From Rhodococcus xishaensis (GTDB taxonomy: Bacteria; Actinomycetota; Actinomycetes; Mycobacteriales; Mycobacteriaceae): a stretch of 64,000 nt of DNA. The notes beneath the pieces were generated by a model. It made no database searches, was not told the DNA's origin, and saw only the letters and a program-made list of their open reading frames with translations. Numbering within the stretch: position 1 is the first letter of the stretch; every line of letters begins with the position of its first letter. The DNA lies in contig NZ_RKLO01000005.1 of assembly GCF_004011825.1 (NCBI RefSeq), forward strand, positions 1 through 64,000. Reading direction: 5' to 3'. Shown one piece after another: positions 33,453-41,990 of the stretch. The position numbers were made by a program, and so were the translations under genes.

Positions 33453-35411
33453 CTACAACGACAGCGCGACCCTCTCGCCCTCGATGACGGCGGAGTGCGC
33501 ACGTCGGGGCGCCAGCACGTCTCCCACACGGTGTATCTCGATGCCGCTGTCGGCTAGTACTTTCCAGAGTTCGTCCTCTGGCCGCTGATGCGCGGAGGAC
33601 ACCACCCAGTCGGCGATGAACCGCGTGGACCGGCCGGTCGGGTGATGCCGGAGGGTTACCGCGAGCCCGCCTCCGGCGCTCGCCACGCAACCCGTCGGCG
33701 TCACGTCGGTCAGCTGGGTGATCCGCTTGCGGTGTGCCCGCCGGTTCCAGTCCTCGAGGTCCAAAGTGATGCCGAGATCCTGCCCGACGATCATCCCCGG
33801 CGTGCAGATGGTGACCTCGCACCCGGCGTCGGCGGCGTACTCCGCGATGGACGTTCCCTGATGGAAGCCCAGTTCGTCGACCACCAGCACCGTCCCGGAC
33901 GGATGCGCACGACCTTCCAGAACGTCGCGGACGTCGACCACCCGATCCACCCCGCCCGCCCAGTTCGGACGCTGCGGAAGCGCCCCGGTCGCGAGCACGA
34001 CCGCGTCGGGACGGCTCTCCGTGACGAGGTCCGCGGTCATCTCGGTACCGGTCCGCAGGTCAACCCCGAGCCGACGGCACTCGGCTTCCAGGTCCAGCAC
34101 CAGGTCGAGTAGCTCGCGTCGGCCCGGTACGACCGCCGCCGTCCGGATCTGCCCGCCGACGGCGCTCGCGCGCTCGAACAGAGTCACGTGGTGACCACGG
34201 CGCGCTGCGGTCGCGGCAGCCTTCAGTCCGGCCGGTCCGCCGCCGATCACGTGCACGCGCCTGCCGGGCATCCTCGGTTCGGGCAGAGTCGTCGACTCCT
34301 TGCCCGCGCGGGGGTTCACGACGCAGCCGAGCCACCGTCCGAGTCCCATGCGGCCGACGCATTCCTGGTTGCACGCCAGACATCTGCGGATCTCGGTGCT
34401 CTCGCGGGCCAGTGCTTTCGCGGCGAAGTCCGGATCCGCGATCTGGCCCCGCACCACACCGATCAGATCGCAGTGTCCCTCGGCGAGCGCCCGCTCGGCC
34501 TGCCACGGTTCCTTGAATCTGCCGACGCCCACGACCGGGAGGGAAACCCGTTGCCGGATGGCGTTCGGAATGAACAGTGCATAGCCGGGGGGCACCGCCA
34601 TGGACGCCTCGATCATGTGGAGCGTTTCGGTGGCCATCCCTATGGACGTGTTGAGGTAGTCGACCCGGCCATCGGCCTCGATCAATGCGGCGACCTTCAC
34701 TGCCTCGTCGAGTCGCACCCCGCCGTCGAACATGTCCTCACCGGCGAGTCTGACTCCGAGCGCACGCTCCGGACCGATCGCTTCACGCACGGCCGCCGCA
34801 ACCTCGAGAAGGAACCTGGCGCGGTTGGCGAGCGATCCACCGTATCCGTCGGTTCGCAGATTCGTGGCGGGGGCGAGGAAGCTCCGCACCAATGAGGAGT
34901 GGGAGCACTGCAGTTCGATTCCGTCGAACCCTCCTCGTACACAGTGCTCGGCGACTCGTGCATACCCCTCGACGAGGGTGCGGATCTCCCGCTGATCGAG
35001 CGCCTTGGGAACTTCACGGAACAGCGGGTCCGGGACGGCGCTCGGCGCCCACAGCGGCCGCCGGGAGTACATGCTCGAGCCCTGACCGCCGTTGTGGTTT
35101 ATCTGCGCGAGTATCGGGACGCCGTGCTCGTGAACCGCGTCGGTGATCAGTCGGTATCCCGGGACCACCTCGGGCCTGTACCCGGCAATGACCTTCTCGT
35201 ACGGCCAGTCACCGGGGTGGGTGGCATGCTCCTCCGAGATGATCAGTCCCGCCCCGCCCTTCGCGCGCGCGGCGTAGTAGGCCGCGTGCTGGGCCGTGGG
35301 CTTTCCACCGACGGCGTACCCGGTGAGGTGCGCGGAGAAAACGACCCGGTTGCGAAGGGTCAGGGGTCCCAGTCGGAGCGGGCTGAACAGCTGTGGGTAC
35401 GCGGGACTCAC
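33453..35411 (-). CDS. Mycofactocin-associated FadH/OYE-family oxidoreductase (type 1)
   Basis: 652 aa flavo-iron-sulfur protein like 2,4-dienoyl-CoA reductase. N-terminal Old-Yellow-Enzyme barrel: SPLRLGPLTLRNRVVFSAHL, AQINHNGGQGSSMYSRRPLW and FLAPATNLRTDGYGGSLANR. The 4Fe-4S motif is CLACNQECVGRMGLGRWLGC. A C-terminal FAD/NAD half follows (VHVIGGGPAGLKAAATAARR). Such OYE types are known to occur almost only with mft genes. It overlaps the SDR gene by 4 bp and belongs to the mftD-OYE2-SDR-OYE1 run. Substrate unknown. Confidence 0.9.
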   Translation of the reverse strand: MSPAYPQLFSPLRLGPLTLRNRVVFSAHLTGYAVGGKPTAQHAAYYAARAKGGAGLIISEEHATHPGDWPYEKVIAGYRPEVVPGYRLITDAVHEHGVPILAQINHNGGQGSSMYSRRPLWAPSAVPDPLFREVPKALDQREIRTLVEGYARVAEHCVRGGFDGIELQCSHSSLVRSFLAPATNLRTDGYGGSLANRARFLLEVAAAVREAIGPERALGVRLAGEDMFDGGVRLDEAVKVAALIEADGRVDYLNTSIGMATETLHMIEASMAVPPGYALFIPNAIRQRVSLPVVGVGRFKEPWQAERALAEGHCDLIGVVRGQIADPDFAAKALARESTEIRRCLACNQECVGRMGLGRWLGCVVNPRAGKESTTLPEPRMPGRRVHVIGGGPAGLKAAATAARRGHHVTLFERASAVGGQIRTAAVVPGRRELLDLVLDLEAECRRLGVDLRTGTEMTADLVTESRPDAVVLATGALPQRPNWAGGVDRVVDVRDVLEGRAHPSGTVLVVDELGFHQGTSIAEYAADAGCEVTICTPGMIVGQDLGITLDLEDWNRRAHRKRITQLTDVTPTGCVASAGGGLAVTLRHHPTGRSTRFIADWVVSSAHQRPEDELWKVLADSGIEIHRVGDVLAPRRAHSAVIEGERVALSL

Positions 35412-36220
35412 ACCTTCGTATTGCCCATGTCCAGGGCGACCTGGCTACCGGTCACAGTCCGGGAGCCGTCGCCTGCCAGCCACAACACTGCCTCGGTGAT
35501 GTCGTCGGTGTCCGCGAGAGGGTGGTCGGTGAGGATCGTTCCGAAACTCGACAGGTAGTGCGGGTGCTTCTCGAGGAGCACGAGGCTTCCGGCGTCGGTT
35601 CCCATGGCTGTCTTCACCCCGTACGGATGGATGGAGTTGACCCGGATCTTGAACTCTCCCAGTTCCTTCGCCGCCGCCTGGGTGAGACCGACGAGCCCGA
35701 ACTTGGAGGCGGCGTAGTTCGCCTGCCCCGGCAGGGGCTTGATGCCGGCCACCGAGCTGACCACGATGATCGAACCACCGCGGCCGCCCTCGATCATTGC
35801 CGGGACCGCGGCCTTGAGGGTCTTCCACGTACCCGTCAGGTTGACGTCGATCAGCGTCTCCCACTGCTCGTCGGGCATCTCCCAGAAGCGATTCCAATTG
35901 CAGATGCCGGCGTTCGCGACCACGATGTCGAGTCGACCGAACTGCTCGACACCGCGAGCGACCACCGCCGACAGCTGGGCACTGTCCCGGACGTCGGCCT
36001 GCTCGGCGAGGACCTTTCCGCCCTCTGCCTCCACCAGACGCGCCGTCTCGGCAAGGTCGTCCACCGTGGCCGGTTCATAGGTGTTGTACTCCGAAACCGG
36101 ACCGCAGATGTCCACCGCGATGATCGACGCACCCTCGCGCGCAAGCCGCACCGCGTGAGTGCGTCCCTGGCCGCGAGCGGCCCCGGTGACGAACGCTACC
36201 TTGCCATCGAACTGACCCAT
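35408..36220 (-). CDS. Mycofactocin-coupled SDR-family oxidoreductase
   Basis: 270 aa short-chain dehydrogenase. Cofactor motif KVAFVTGAARGQGRTHAVRL, then IIAVDICGPVSEYNTYEPAT, an insertion typical of the mycofactocin-coupled SDR subfamily, which binds NAD non-exchangeably. Catalytic Ser and the Tyr-x-x-x-Lys are in SSVAGIKPLPGQANYAASKF. C-terminal TVTGSQVALDMGNTKV. Start ATG 36220. It sits 8 bp after the OYE2 gene and overlaps OYE1 by 4 bp. It probably uses mycofactocin to reoxidise its bound NADH; the alcohol substrate is unknown. Confidence 0.93.
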   Translation of the reverse strand: MGQFDGKVAFVTGAARGQGRTHAVRLAREGASIIAVDICGPVSEYNTYEPATVDDLAETARLVEAEGGKVLAEQADVRDSAQLSAVVARGVEQFGRLDIVVANAGICNWNRFWEMPDEQWETLIDVNLTGTWKTLKAAVPAMIEGGRGGSIIVVSSVAGIKPLPGQANYAASKFGLVGLTQAAAKELGEFKIRVNSIHPYGVKTAMGTDAGSLVLLEKHPHYLSSFGTILTDHPLADTDDITEAVLWLAGDGSRTVTGSQVALDMGNTKV

Positions 36221-36228
36221 GGATATTC

Positions 36229-38196
36229 CTAACTCTCGGTGATCATCGTGAATCGATTGTGGACTGCGGAATCCGAACCGAGGCCTGATTCGGCGAGTGC
36301 CGCAGCGCGCCCTTCTCGAATCGCCTCGAGGATCGTGCGGGGCGCCACGCAGTCGCCGACCCGCACCGCGGTGCGCCTGGATGTGTGCAGGCGATCGTCG
36401 GGCAGGCGGTGCGAGCAGTCGATGAGAACAGCGCACGGCACCGTTGACTCCTCACCGGTGTACCGGCTGCGGACCCGAAGGGTGCCGGACCCTCCCGAGA
36501 CGATGCGACTGGTGAGGTAGCGCGTCACGCCCGCCTGATGCAGACGGGCGTTCGCGTCGGCAAGGTCCCCCGTCATGCCGAGTCGTGATCCGGTGACGGT
36601 GTCCGGTGTCAGGATCGCGACCTCGCTCCGGCTTGCCGCAAGCCACTCGGCGAGCGCGACGGCTACGGGACCTCCAACGGGGTCAAACAGGACGATCGGG
36701 CCTTCGCGGAGGGTCGTGCCGGCAAGCACGGCGGCCGCGTCCTGGCACTGGATATCGGCGTCGATCGGAAAGGGCAATGGCCTCGGCACGCTGCCGGTGG
36801 CGAGGACGACGGGAATCCCGTCACGTTCCCAGCCGTCCAGGTCGGACTCGGACGCTGGCGAGTGCATCCGGAATTCGACTCCCCTGGAGCGGCATTCGTC
36901 TTCCAGCCAGTCGGTCAGCGCGGTCAGGTGGGGGGCGTCCGCCGACGCAGTACGGACCATCCCGCCTGGATGCCGTTCGGCCTCGACAGCAGTGACCTGG
37001 GCACCGCGGCCTGCGAGCACCCGGGCGGCCTCCAACCCGGCCGGGCCGGTGCCGACGACCACGACCGGCCCACGTAGCCTCTCCGCATCCGCTTCCGTCG
37101 GATCCACCGACTCGTGCCCCGCCGCTGGATTCCCGATGCACGTGACGACGGGGTTGCGGGGGTCCCGCACGAGACAAGTCTGGTTGCACCGCACGCAGGG
37201 GCGTGGGCTGCGCCCTGCACGCCAGACGTCCACGAGATCCGCGTCCGCGATCTGTGCGCGGGTCATTTCCACTGCGTCGGCGACCCCCGTGTCGAGGGCG
37301 TGCTGGGCCTCGACAGGGTCGACGACGCTGCCCTGCAACACCACTGGGACGACACCGGCGACCGCCGCCCGGACGGCGCGGCAAAGTTCGGTATTGAAGG
37401 CGGGCGGTGCATGGAAGTCGGGGCGGTAGGAGCTCGTCGACATCGCCCCACCACGGACGACAACGAGGAGGTCGAGTTCGGGGGCCAGAGCCCGCGCATG
37501 GTCCGCACCCTGGTCTGGGGTCACCCCCGCCCAGGGTGCCTGTTCGTCACAGCTGAGCCGGAGCGCCAGGACACGGTCGGGACCGAGTTCCGCACGGACC
37601 GCCGCAAGGACTTCACGGGTCAGGCGGAGCGGGTCGGCCCCGTACTCGTCGTCCCGCAGGTTCGTCAACCCGGAGTGGAACTGCCGGAGGAGGCTCGACG
37701 GTCCGGCGTCGAGTTCGACGCCGTCGACACCCGCCTCCACCGCGGCGGCAGAGGCGGATCGGAATCCGTCTACGAGCGCGGCGATCTCGGCGCGCTCCAT
37801 CTCCATCGGTATTTCCCGGGTAACCACGTCCGGAACCCGCGACGGGCCCCACAGCACCGATTGCGAGTAGGCGCTGGATCCCTGGAGCCCGGTGTGTCCC
37901 AGTCCGGCGAGTACCAAGGTTCCATGCGGCCGGCACGCCACGGCGACATCTCGCCACCCGCCGGCGCACTCGTCGGCGGACGGTGCGCGCTCGTACGGCC
38001 AGTCACTCGGGTGGACCGAAGCCGTCTCGGTGACGATCACGCCGGCGCCGCCGCGGGCCCGACGTGCGTAGTACGCAACGTGCCGCGGCGAGAGCGCTCG
38101 ACCGTCACCGAGGTTGGTTTCGTGCGGACCGAACATCACCCGGGACGGGGCGGTGCGCCCGGCCAGGGTGAGCTGCTCGGTCAGCGTGTCGGGCAC
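36229..38196 (-). CDS. Mycofactocin-associated FadH/OYE-family oxidoreductase (type 2)
   Basis: 655 aa, same architecture as the 33453-35411 protein but diverged. OYE barrel with HVAYYARRARGGAGVIVTET, LVLAGLGHTGLQGSSAYSQS and LTNLRDDEYGADPLRL; iron-sulfur motif CVRCNQTCLVRDPRNPVVTC; NAD/FAD half with VVVVGTGPAGLEAARVLAGR. Start GTG 38196 (GGACGAGAC upstream), 23 bp after the mftD stop; the longer open frame is a shadow. Two distinct OYE types beside mft genes is a known arrangement. Confidence 0.88.
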   Translation of the reverse strand: MPDTLTEQLTLAGRTAPSRVMFGPHETNLGDGRALSPRHVAYYARRARGGAGVIVTETASVHPSDWPYERAPSADECAGGWRDVAVACRPHGTLVLAGLGHTGLQGSSAYSQSVLWGPSRVPDVVTREIPMEMERAEIAALVDGFRSASAAAVEAGVDGVELDAGPSSLLRQFHSGLTNLRDDEYGADPLRLTREVLAAVRAELGPDRVLALRLSCDEQAPWAGVTPDQGADHARALAPELDLLVVVRGGAMSTSSYRPDFHAPPAFNTELCRAVRAAVAGVVPVVLQGSVVDPVEAQHALDTGVADAVEMTRAQIADADLVDVWRAGRSPRPCVRCNQTCLVRDPRNPVVTCIGNPAAGHESVDPTEADAERLRGPVVVVGTGPAGLEAARVLAGRGAQVTAVEAERHPGGMVRTASADAPHLTALTDWLEDECRSRGVEFRMHSPASESDLDGWERDGIPVVLATGSVPRPLPFPIDADIQCQDAAAVLAGTTLREGPIVLFDPVGGPVAVALAEWLAASRSEVAILTPDTVTGSRLGMTGDLADANARLHQAGVTRYLTSRIVSGGSGTLRVRSRYTGEESTVPCAVLIDCSHRLPDDRLHTSRRTAVRVGDCVAPRTILEAIREGRAAALAESGLGSDSAVHNRFTMITES

Positions 38197-38219
38197 AGCG
38201 TCTCGTCCGGCGCGGGTTC

Positions 38220-39398
38220 TTATTCCACGCCCAGGTCCCGGCGGAACCCGTCGGGGATCACCAGGTCCTTGGGGCTCAGGTCGTGAACAGACTTGTGTCC
38301 CAGGCCCAGGACGGCCGAATCGATTCCGCCGCGGAGGATGTCGAGGACGTTCTCGACGCCTGCCTGGCCGTTCGCGGACAGTCCCCACAGGTAGGCGCGA
38401 CCGATCATCACTGCCTTCGCCCCGAGCGCAAGTGCCTTGACGACGTCGCTGCCTCGGCGGATTCCACCGTCGAGCAGGATCTCCACCTGATCACCGACGG
38501 CTTCTGCGATCGCCGGCAACGCGCGGATCGGCGCCGGGGTGCCGTCGAGGTTGTTGCCGCCGTGGTTCGACACCGAGATCGCCGAGACCCCGGCGTCCAC
38601 AGCACGCTTGGCGTCGTCGACGCGCATGACACCCTTGAGCATGAACGGCCCGTCCCACTGTTCACGCAGCCATGCGACGTCCTCCCACGTCGGCAGCGGG
38701 GTGCCCATCCACTGTCCGTACGCGCCGAAGAACGTCGGTGCTTCCTCGCCGGGCGCCGCCAGGTTGGGTGTCGTCAGATCCGGTAGCTTCCGGGTCTTGA
38801 CGAACTCCCACAACCACTTCGGACGGGCGATGCCTTCGGGGGCGAGCTGCAACATCGCCTTGAGATCCAGTTTCTCGGGGATCGACGGGCTGCCCCAGTC
38901 CCGGCCGTTGGAGAACGACCAGTCGAGGGTGATGATCAGCCCTGTCGCCCCCGCCTTGCGGGCACGTTCCATGCGTTGGACCAACGTGTCCCGATCACCC
39001 ACCCAGTACATCTGGAAGAAGGTCTGCGGATTGGCCGCGGCGACGTCCTCGATGGACTTGCTGGCAAACGAGCTCAGGCCGATCGCGGTTCCGCGCGCCG
39101 CAGCGGCACGCGCCACGGCGATTTCGCCGTCGGGGTGCACGGCTTGCACACCGGTCGGCGAGATCAACACCGGCATCGAGATGGGCTGGCCCATGACGGT
39201 GGTCGACAGGTCCCGTTCGCCGCACAGGCCTGCCACGTGCGGAGCGAATCCGAGTTCGGCGAACGCGCCGACGTTGTCATCGACGCTCAGCCCCTTCTCG
39301 GAACCTGCGACCAGCGCCGCGTACACCGACTTCGGTAGACGCTTCCTGGCCCGCCGCTGTGCCTCGGCGACCGTCTCGAACCACGCATTCTTGGCCAT
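38220..39398 (-). CDS. mftD: Mycofactocin maturase MftD (FMN-dependent 2-hydroxy acid oxidase family)
   Basis: 392 aa. FMN-binding barrel: PVLISPTGVQAVHPDGEIAV, ARKAGATGLIITLDWSFSNG, DAGVSAISVSNHGGNNLDGT (catalytic His-Gly-Gly) and ILLDGGIRRGSDVVKALALG. MftD is known to convert AHDP to pre-mycofactocin by oxidative deamination, forming the redox-active alpha-keto amide. It lies 32 bp downstream of mftC and leads into the OYE2-SDR-OYE1 run. Confidence 0.95.
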   Translation of the reverse strand: MAKNAWFETVAEAQRRARKRLPKSVYAALVAGSEKGLSVDDNVGAFAELGFAPHVAGLCGERDLSTTVMGQPISMPVLISPTGVQAVHPDGEIAVARAAAARGTAIGLSSFASKSIEDVAAANPQTFFQMYWVGDRDTLVQRMERARKAGATGLIITLDWSFSNGRDWGSPSIPEKLDLKAMLQLAPEGIARPKWLWEFVKTRKLPDLTTPNLAAPGEEAPTFFGAYGQWMGTPLPTWEDVAWLREQWDGPFMLKGVMRVDDAKRAVDAGVSAISVSNHGGNNLDGTPAPIRALPAIAEAVGDQVEILLDGGIRRGSDVVKALALGAKAVMIGRAYLWGLSANGQAGVENVLDILRGGIDSAVLGLGHKSVHDLSPKDLVIPDGFRRDLGVE

Positions 39399-39430
39399 CT
39401 ACTACCTCTCGTACAGCTCAGCTGATTGCT

Positions 39431-40654
39431 TTATTGCATTCCGGCAAGGGGGTTCTCGTCGCAGATCTTGGCCGGGGGACGAGTCAGCAGGGTCAGCGGG
39501 ACGGGCGCACGCGGGGTGCGCCGCTGACCGGTGCGGGAGTGGTCCTGGCTCGACTTCGGGACCGTCCGCTCGGCCTCCAGGGCTGACGCCCCATAGCCTT
39601 GGACGCACTCGGGGTCCGGGCCGTCCATCGGCAGGCCCGTGAAGAACTTGGCCGCCATGCAGCCGCCGCGGCACGAGTCGTAGTGATCGCACTTGCTGCA
39701 CGCACCCCCGGTCTGCGGTGACCGCAGATCACGGAACAGTTCCGAGTGCTGCCACACCCGCTGGAATCCGCCGTCCGCGACGACGTTCCCCGCGAGGAAC
39801 TGCTCGTGGATTGCAAACGGGCACGCATAGACATCACCGATCGGGTCGATCAGGCAGACCACTCGACCGGCGCCGCACAGGTTCAGACCGGGCAGCGCGT
39901 CGCCGTAGGCCGACAGGTGGAAGAAGGAATCACCGGTCAGCACGCCCTCGCCGTTGGCGACCAACCAGTCATAGAGTTCGCGCTGCTGCTCCTGGGTGGG
40001 GTGCAGGTCGTCCCACACGTCGGCGCCTCGGCCCGACGGACGAAGCCGCGTGATACGCAGCGTCGCACCGTACTTGTCGGCCAGTGCCTTGAACTCGTCG
40101 AGCTGGCTGACGTTCTCGCGGGTGACGACGACCGAGATCTTGGCGTCCTGAAAGCCCGCCTCGGACAGATTCTCCAGTGCCCGGGTCGCCATCGCGAACG
40201 AACCCGGACCGCGCACGGCGTCGTTCACTTCGGCCGTCGCGCCGTCGAGCGAGATCTGGACGTCGACGTAGTCGCTGGCCGCAAGGCGCTCGGCGACCTT
40301 CTTGTCGATCCGGACGCCGTTGGTCGAGAACTTGACGCCCACCTGGTGGGAGGTGGCGTAGTCGACGAGTTCCCAGAAGTCCGCGCGCACAGTTGGCTCG
40401 CCCCCGCCGATGTTGACGTAGAAGACCTGCATGCGCTGCAGCTCATCGATGATCGCCTTGCACTGCTCGGTGGACAGTTCGCGCGGGTCACGCCGTCCCG
40501 AGGACGACAGGCAGTGCACACACGACAGGTTGCACGCGTAAGTGAGTTCCCACGTGAGGCAGATGGGCGCGTCGAGACCGAGTTCGAACTGGTCGACCAA
40601 TCGGCCCACCTTCGGAGGTGTCCCAGGGGCGGGCGGCTCGAGAACAGAGGTCAT
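39431..40654 (-). CDS. mftC: Mycofactocin radical SAM maturase MftC
   Basis: 407 aa. Radical SAM cluster motif CNLSCVHC in LTWELTYACNLSCVHCLSSS, then YVNIGGGEPTVRADFWELVD. The SPASM domain has the cysteines of CGAGRVVCLIDPIGDVYACP, CSKCDHYDSCRGGCMAAKFF and PECVQGYGAS, for auxiliary 4Fe-4S clusters. MftC decarboxylates and cyclises the C-terminal Val-Tyr of MftA. The ATG at 40654 is preceded by GAGGA, and that ribosome-binding stretch is present three times as an 18-bp tandem repeat. Confidence 0.96.
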   Translation of the reverse strand: MTSVLEPPAPGTPPKVGRLVDQFELGLDAPICLTWELTYACNLSCVHCLSSSGRRDPRELSTEQCKAIIDELQRMQVFYVNIGGGEPTVRADFWELVDYATSHQVGVKFSTNGVRIDKKVAERLAASDYVDVQISLDGATAEVNDAVRGPGSFAMATRALENLSEAGFQDAKISVVVTRENVSQLDEFKALADKYGATLRITRLRPSGRGADVWDDLHPTQEQQRELYDWLVANGEGVLTGDSFFHLSAYGDALPGLNLCGAGRVVCLIDPIGDVYACPFAIHEQFLAGNVVADGGFQRVWQHSELFRDLRSPQTGGACSKCDHYDSCRGGCMAAKFFTGLPMDGPDPECVQGYGASALEAERTVPKSSQDHSRTGQRRTPRAPVPLTLLTRPPAKICDENPLAGMQ

Positions 40655-40705
40655 GGCTGGATCCTCGAATGTGGCTGCATCCTCGAAACAGGCTGCGTCC
40701 TCGCA
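40655..40705. repeat. Three 18-bp tandem repeats carrying the mftC ribosome-binding site
   Basis: Near-identical 15-base cores at 40655-40669, 40673-40687 and 40691-40705 (GGCTGGATCCTCGAA, GGCTGCATCCTCGAA, GGCTGCGTCCTCGCA on the plus strand) are spaced exactly 18 bp apart. On the mftC strand each reads CGAGGA followed by GCAGCC or CCAGCC, so the Shine-Dalgarno is triplicated; only the last copy is followed by ATG. The repeats are in frame with mftC, with no start codon among them and a stop upstream. Confidence 0.8.
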
Positions 40706-40766
40706 CGGAATGTGCCTGGAATTTCAGGGATGTCTGGTTGGGTACAGGATGTGGAGCAGGCGGGTA

Positions 40767-41087
40767 TCAGGACGGCACGATCATGTGCGAGTCGGCCAGG
40801 GTCTCGAGGGCGCGTAGATACGGTCGGGCCGCGTCCTCGCCTACGCCGTGGGCGTCGAGCGCTGCCCGCACGTCCGGGTGATCGGGCAGGCTTTCGACAA
40901 TCTCAACGATGGTCCGGTTCTTCAGGAACGAGAGCTTGCGCGTTCCGAAGTGGTAGAGCAGCGCCCCGAACGGTTCGGGGCGCAGCGCCACTTGCGGGTG
41001 AAGCTTCCACGCCGTGTCGAGAGCGATCGTGCCGGCCGAAGCACTACCGTCGGCGGCTTGTTCGGACACGATCAGTACACGCCGCAC
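40767..41087 (-). CDS. mftB: Mycofactocin precursor chaperone MftB
   Basis: 106 aa from GTG 41087, or 100 aa if the GTG at 41069 (just after the mftA stop) is used. Small winged-helix RiPP recognition element: ALDTAWKLHPQVALRPEPFG, FGALLYHFGTRKLSFLKNRT, and a C-terminal LRALETLADSHMIVPS. It binds the MftA leader and presents it to MftC. It overlaps the mftA end by 16 bp with the first start or follows it by 2 bp with the second, so it is coupled either way. Confidence 0.92.
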   Translation of the reverse strand: MRRVLIVSEQAADGSASAGTIALDTAWKLHPQVALRPEPFGALLYHFGTRKLSFLKNRTIVEIVESLPDHPDVRAALDAHGVGEDAARPYLRALETLADSHMIVPS

Positions 41088-41173
41088 ATGCCGTCGATGG
41101 AAACCTCCTCGACGAGCGACTCCTCGACGAGCGAGTTCTCGTCGGCAGAGACAACACCATCGCGATCGGACAT
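41072..41173 (-). CDS. mftA: Mycofactocin precursor peptide MftA
   Basis: 33 aa, missed by length filters. The C-terminus EEVSIDGMCGVY is diagnostic: the last Val-Tyr becomes the cofactor core. ATG 41173 has an excellent GGAGGAGGAATCG upstream. The leader contains an internal duplication, SLVEE-SLVEE, just before the core; other MftA leaders I know carry one LVEEVS. In the same frame upstream lies a 27-bp direct repeat (41186-41233) coding for PSSGSDV twice, so a longer precursor starting at a GTG (GTGGCCGCAGAC) upstream is possible but less likely. Confidence 0.95.
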   Translation of the reverse strand: MSDRDGVVSADENSLVEESLVEEVSIDGMCGVY

Positions 41174-41185
41174 CGATTCCTCCTC

Positions 41186-41233
41186 CACATCGGACCCCGA
41201 AGACGGAGTCTTCACATCAGACCCCGAAGACGG
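41186..41233. repeat. 27-bp-period direct repeat in the mftA 5' region
   Basis: A 21-base unit (CACATCRGACCCCGAAGACGG on the plus strand, split here as CACATCRGACC and CCGAAGACGG) occurs at 41186-41206 and 41213-41233, differing at one base. The 27-bp period equals nine codons and is in frame with mftA, where it would encode PSSGSDVKT then PSSGSDVEE. It lies between the mftR/mftA operator and the mftA ATG, so it is either untranslated leader or an alternative N-terminal extension. Confidence 0.75.
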
Positions 41234-41266
41234 GCCTTCCGACAGACTCCGATCGGAGTCTGCGGC

Positions 41267-41287
41267 CACAGTGACGTGTTCACTGTG
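41267..41287. promoter_or_regulatory. Perfect palindrome between mftA and mftR, probable MftR operator
   Basis: CACAGTGA and TCACTGTG form perfect 8-bp arms around CGTGT (21 bp in all). It is 94 bases upstream of the mftA ATG and 62 bases upstream of the mftR start, in the divergent promoter. MftR is a TetR-type, acyl-CoA-responsive repressor of the mft operon in mycobacteria, so this is its likely binding site. The symmetry is seen; binding is inferred. Confidence 0.75.
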
Positions 41288-41348
41288 ACTCGACTCACCA
41301 CTGTAATGGCATCGAGTGCACAATAACCAGTGAAGGAGGTCACAGAGG

Positions 41349-41990
41349 TTGCAAACCCGTAGGAACTCGTCGTCGAAGATCGGACGGAGGCCGACGACCA
41401 CCCGCGAACGTATCGCCGCGGTGGGTCTCGACCTGTTCGCCGCCCGAGGATTCGACGACACCAGCGTCGACGACATCGCGGAGGCCGCAGGAATCGCACG
41501 TCGAACGTTCTTCCGGTACTTCCCGTCGAAGAACGCGGTTCCTTGGGGCGACTTCGACGCGCACCTGTCGGAGATGCGCCTCATGCTCTCCGACCTGCCG
41601 GACGACATACCCCTGCTCGACGGCCTGGTGTCGGCGCTGCTGGCGTTCAACACCTTCCCGCCCGAGGTAGCTACGGGGCACCGCGAACGCATGCGGCTGA
41701 TCTTCGTGGTGCCGTCCTTGCAGGCCTACTCGGTGGTGATGTACGAAGGCTGGCGCAACGTGGTCGCCGAATACGTCGCACGCCGACTCGGAGTCGAGCC
41801 CACCGACCAACTGCCACGCACCGTCGGCTATCTGCTGCTGGGCGTCGCGCTGGCTGCCTACGAAACGTGGCTGACCGACAATTCCACCGACCTGATCGAC
41901 CTGCTCACGAAGGGCAGTCGTCTCCTCTACACAAGTCTGTCCGACCTGAACGAACCACTGCTGAACGGGGACGCCCACCATGACTCTTGA
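41349..41990 (+). CDS. mftR: Mycofactocin system transcriptional regulator MftR (TetR family)
   Basis: 213 aa from TTG 41349, supported by AAGGAGG 9 nt upstream. HTH: RERIAAVGLDLFAARGFDDT, DIAEAAGIARRTFFRYFPSK; then FDAHLSEMRLMLSDLPDDIP, typical of MftR. In Mycobacterium smegmatis MftR represses the mft operon and is released by long-chain acyl-CoA such as oleoyl-CoA. It is divergent from mftA with a perfect palindrome between. Its end overlaps mftM by 11 bp, so the two are co-transcribed. Confidence 0.93.
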   Translation: MQTRRNSSSKIGRRPTTTRERIAAVGLDLFAARGFDDTSVDDIAEAAGIARRTFFRYFPSKNAVPWGDFDAHLSEMRLMLSDLPDDIPLLDGLVSALLAFNTFPPEVATGHRERMRLIFVVPSLQAYSVVMYEGWRNVVAEYVARRLGVEPTDQLPRTVGYLLLGVALAAYETWLTDNSTDLIDLLTKGSRLLYTSLSDLNEPLLNGDAHHDS

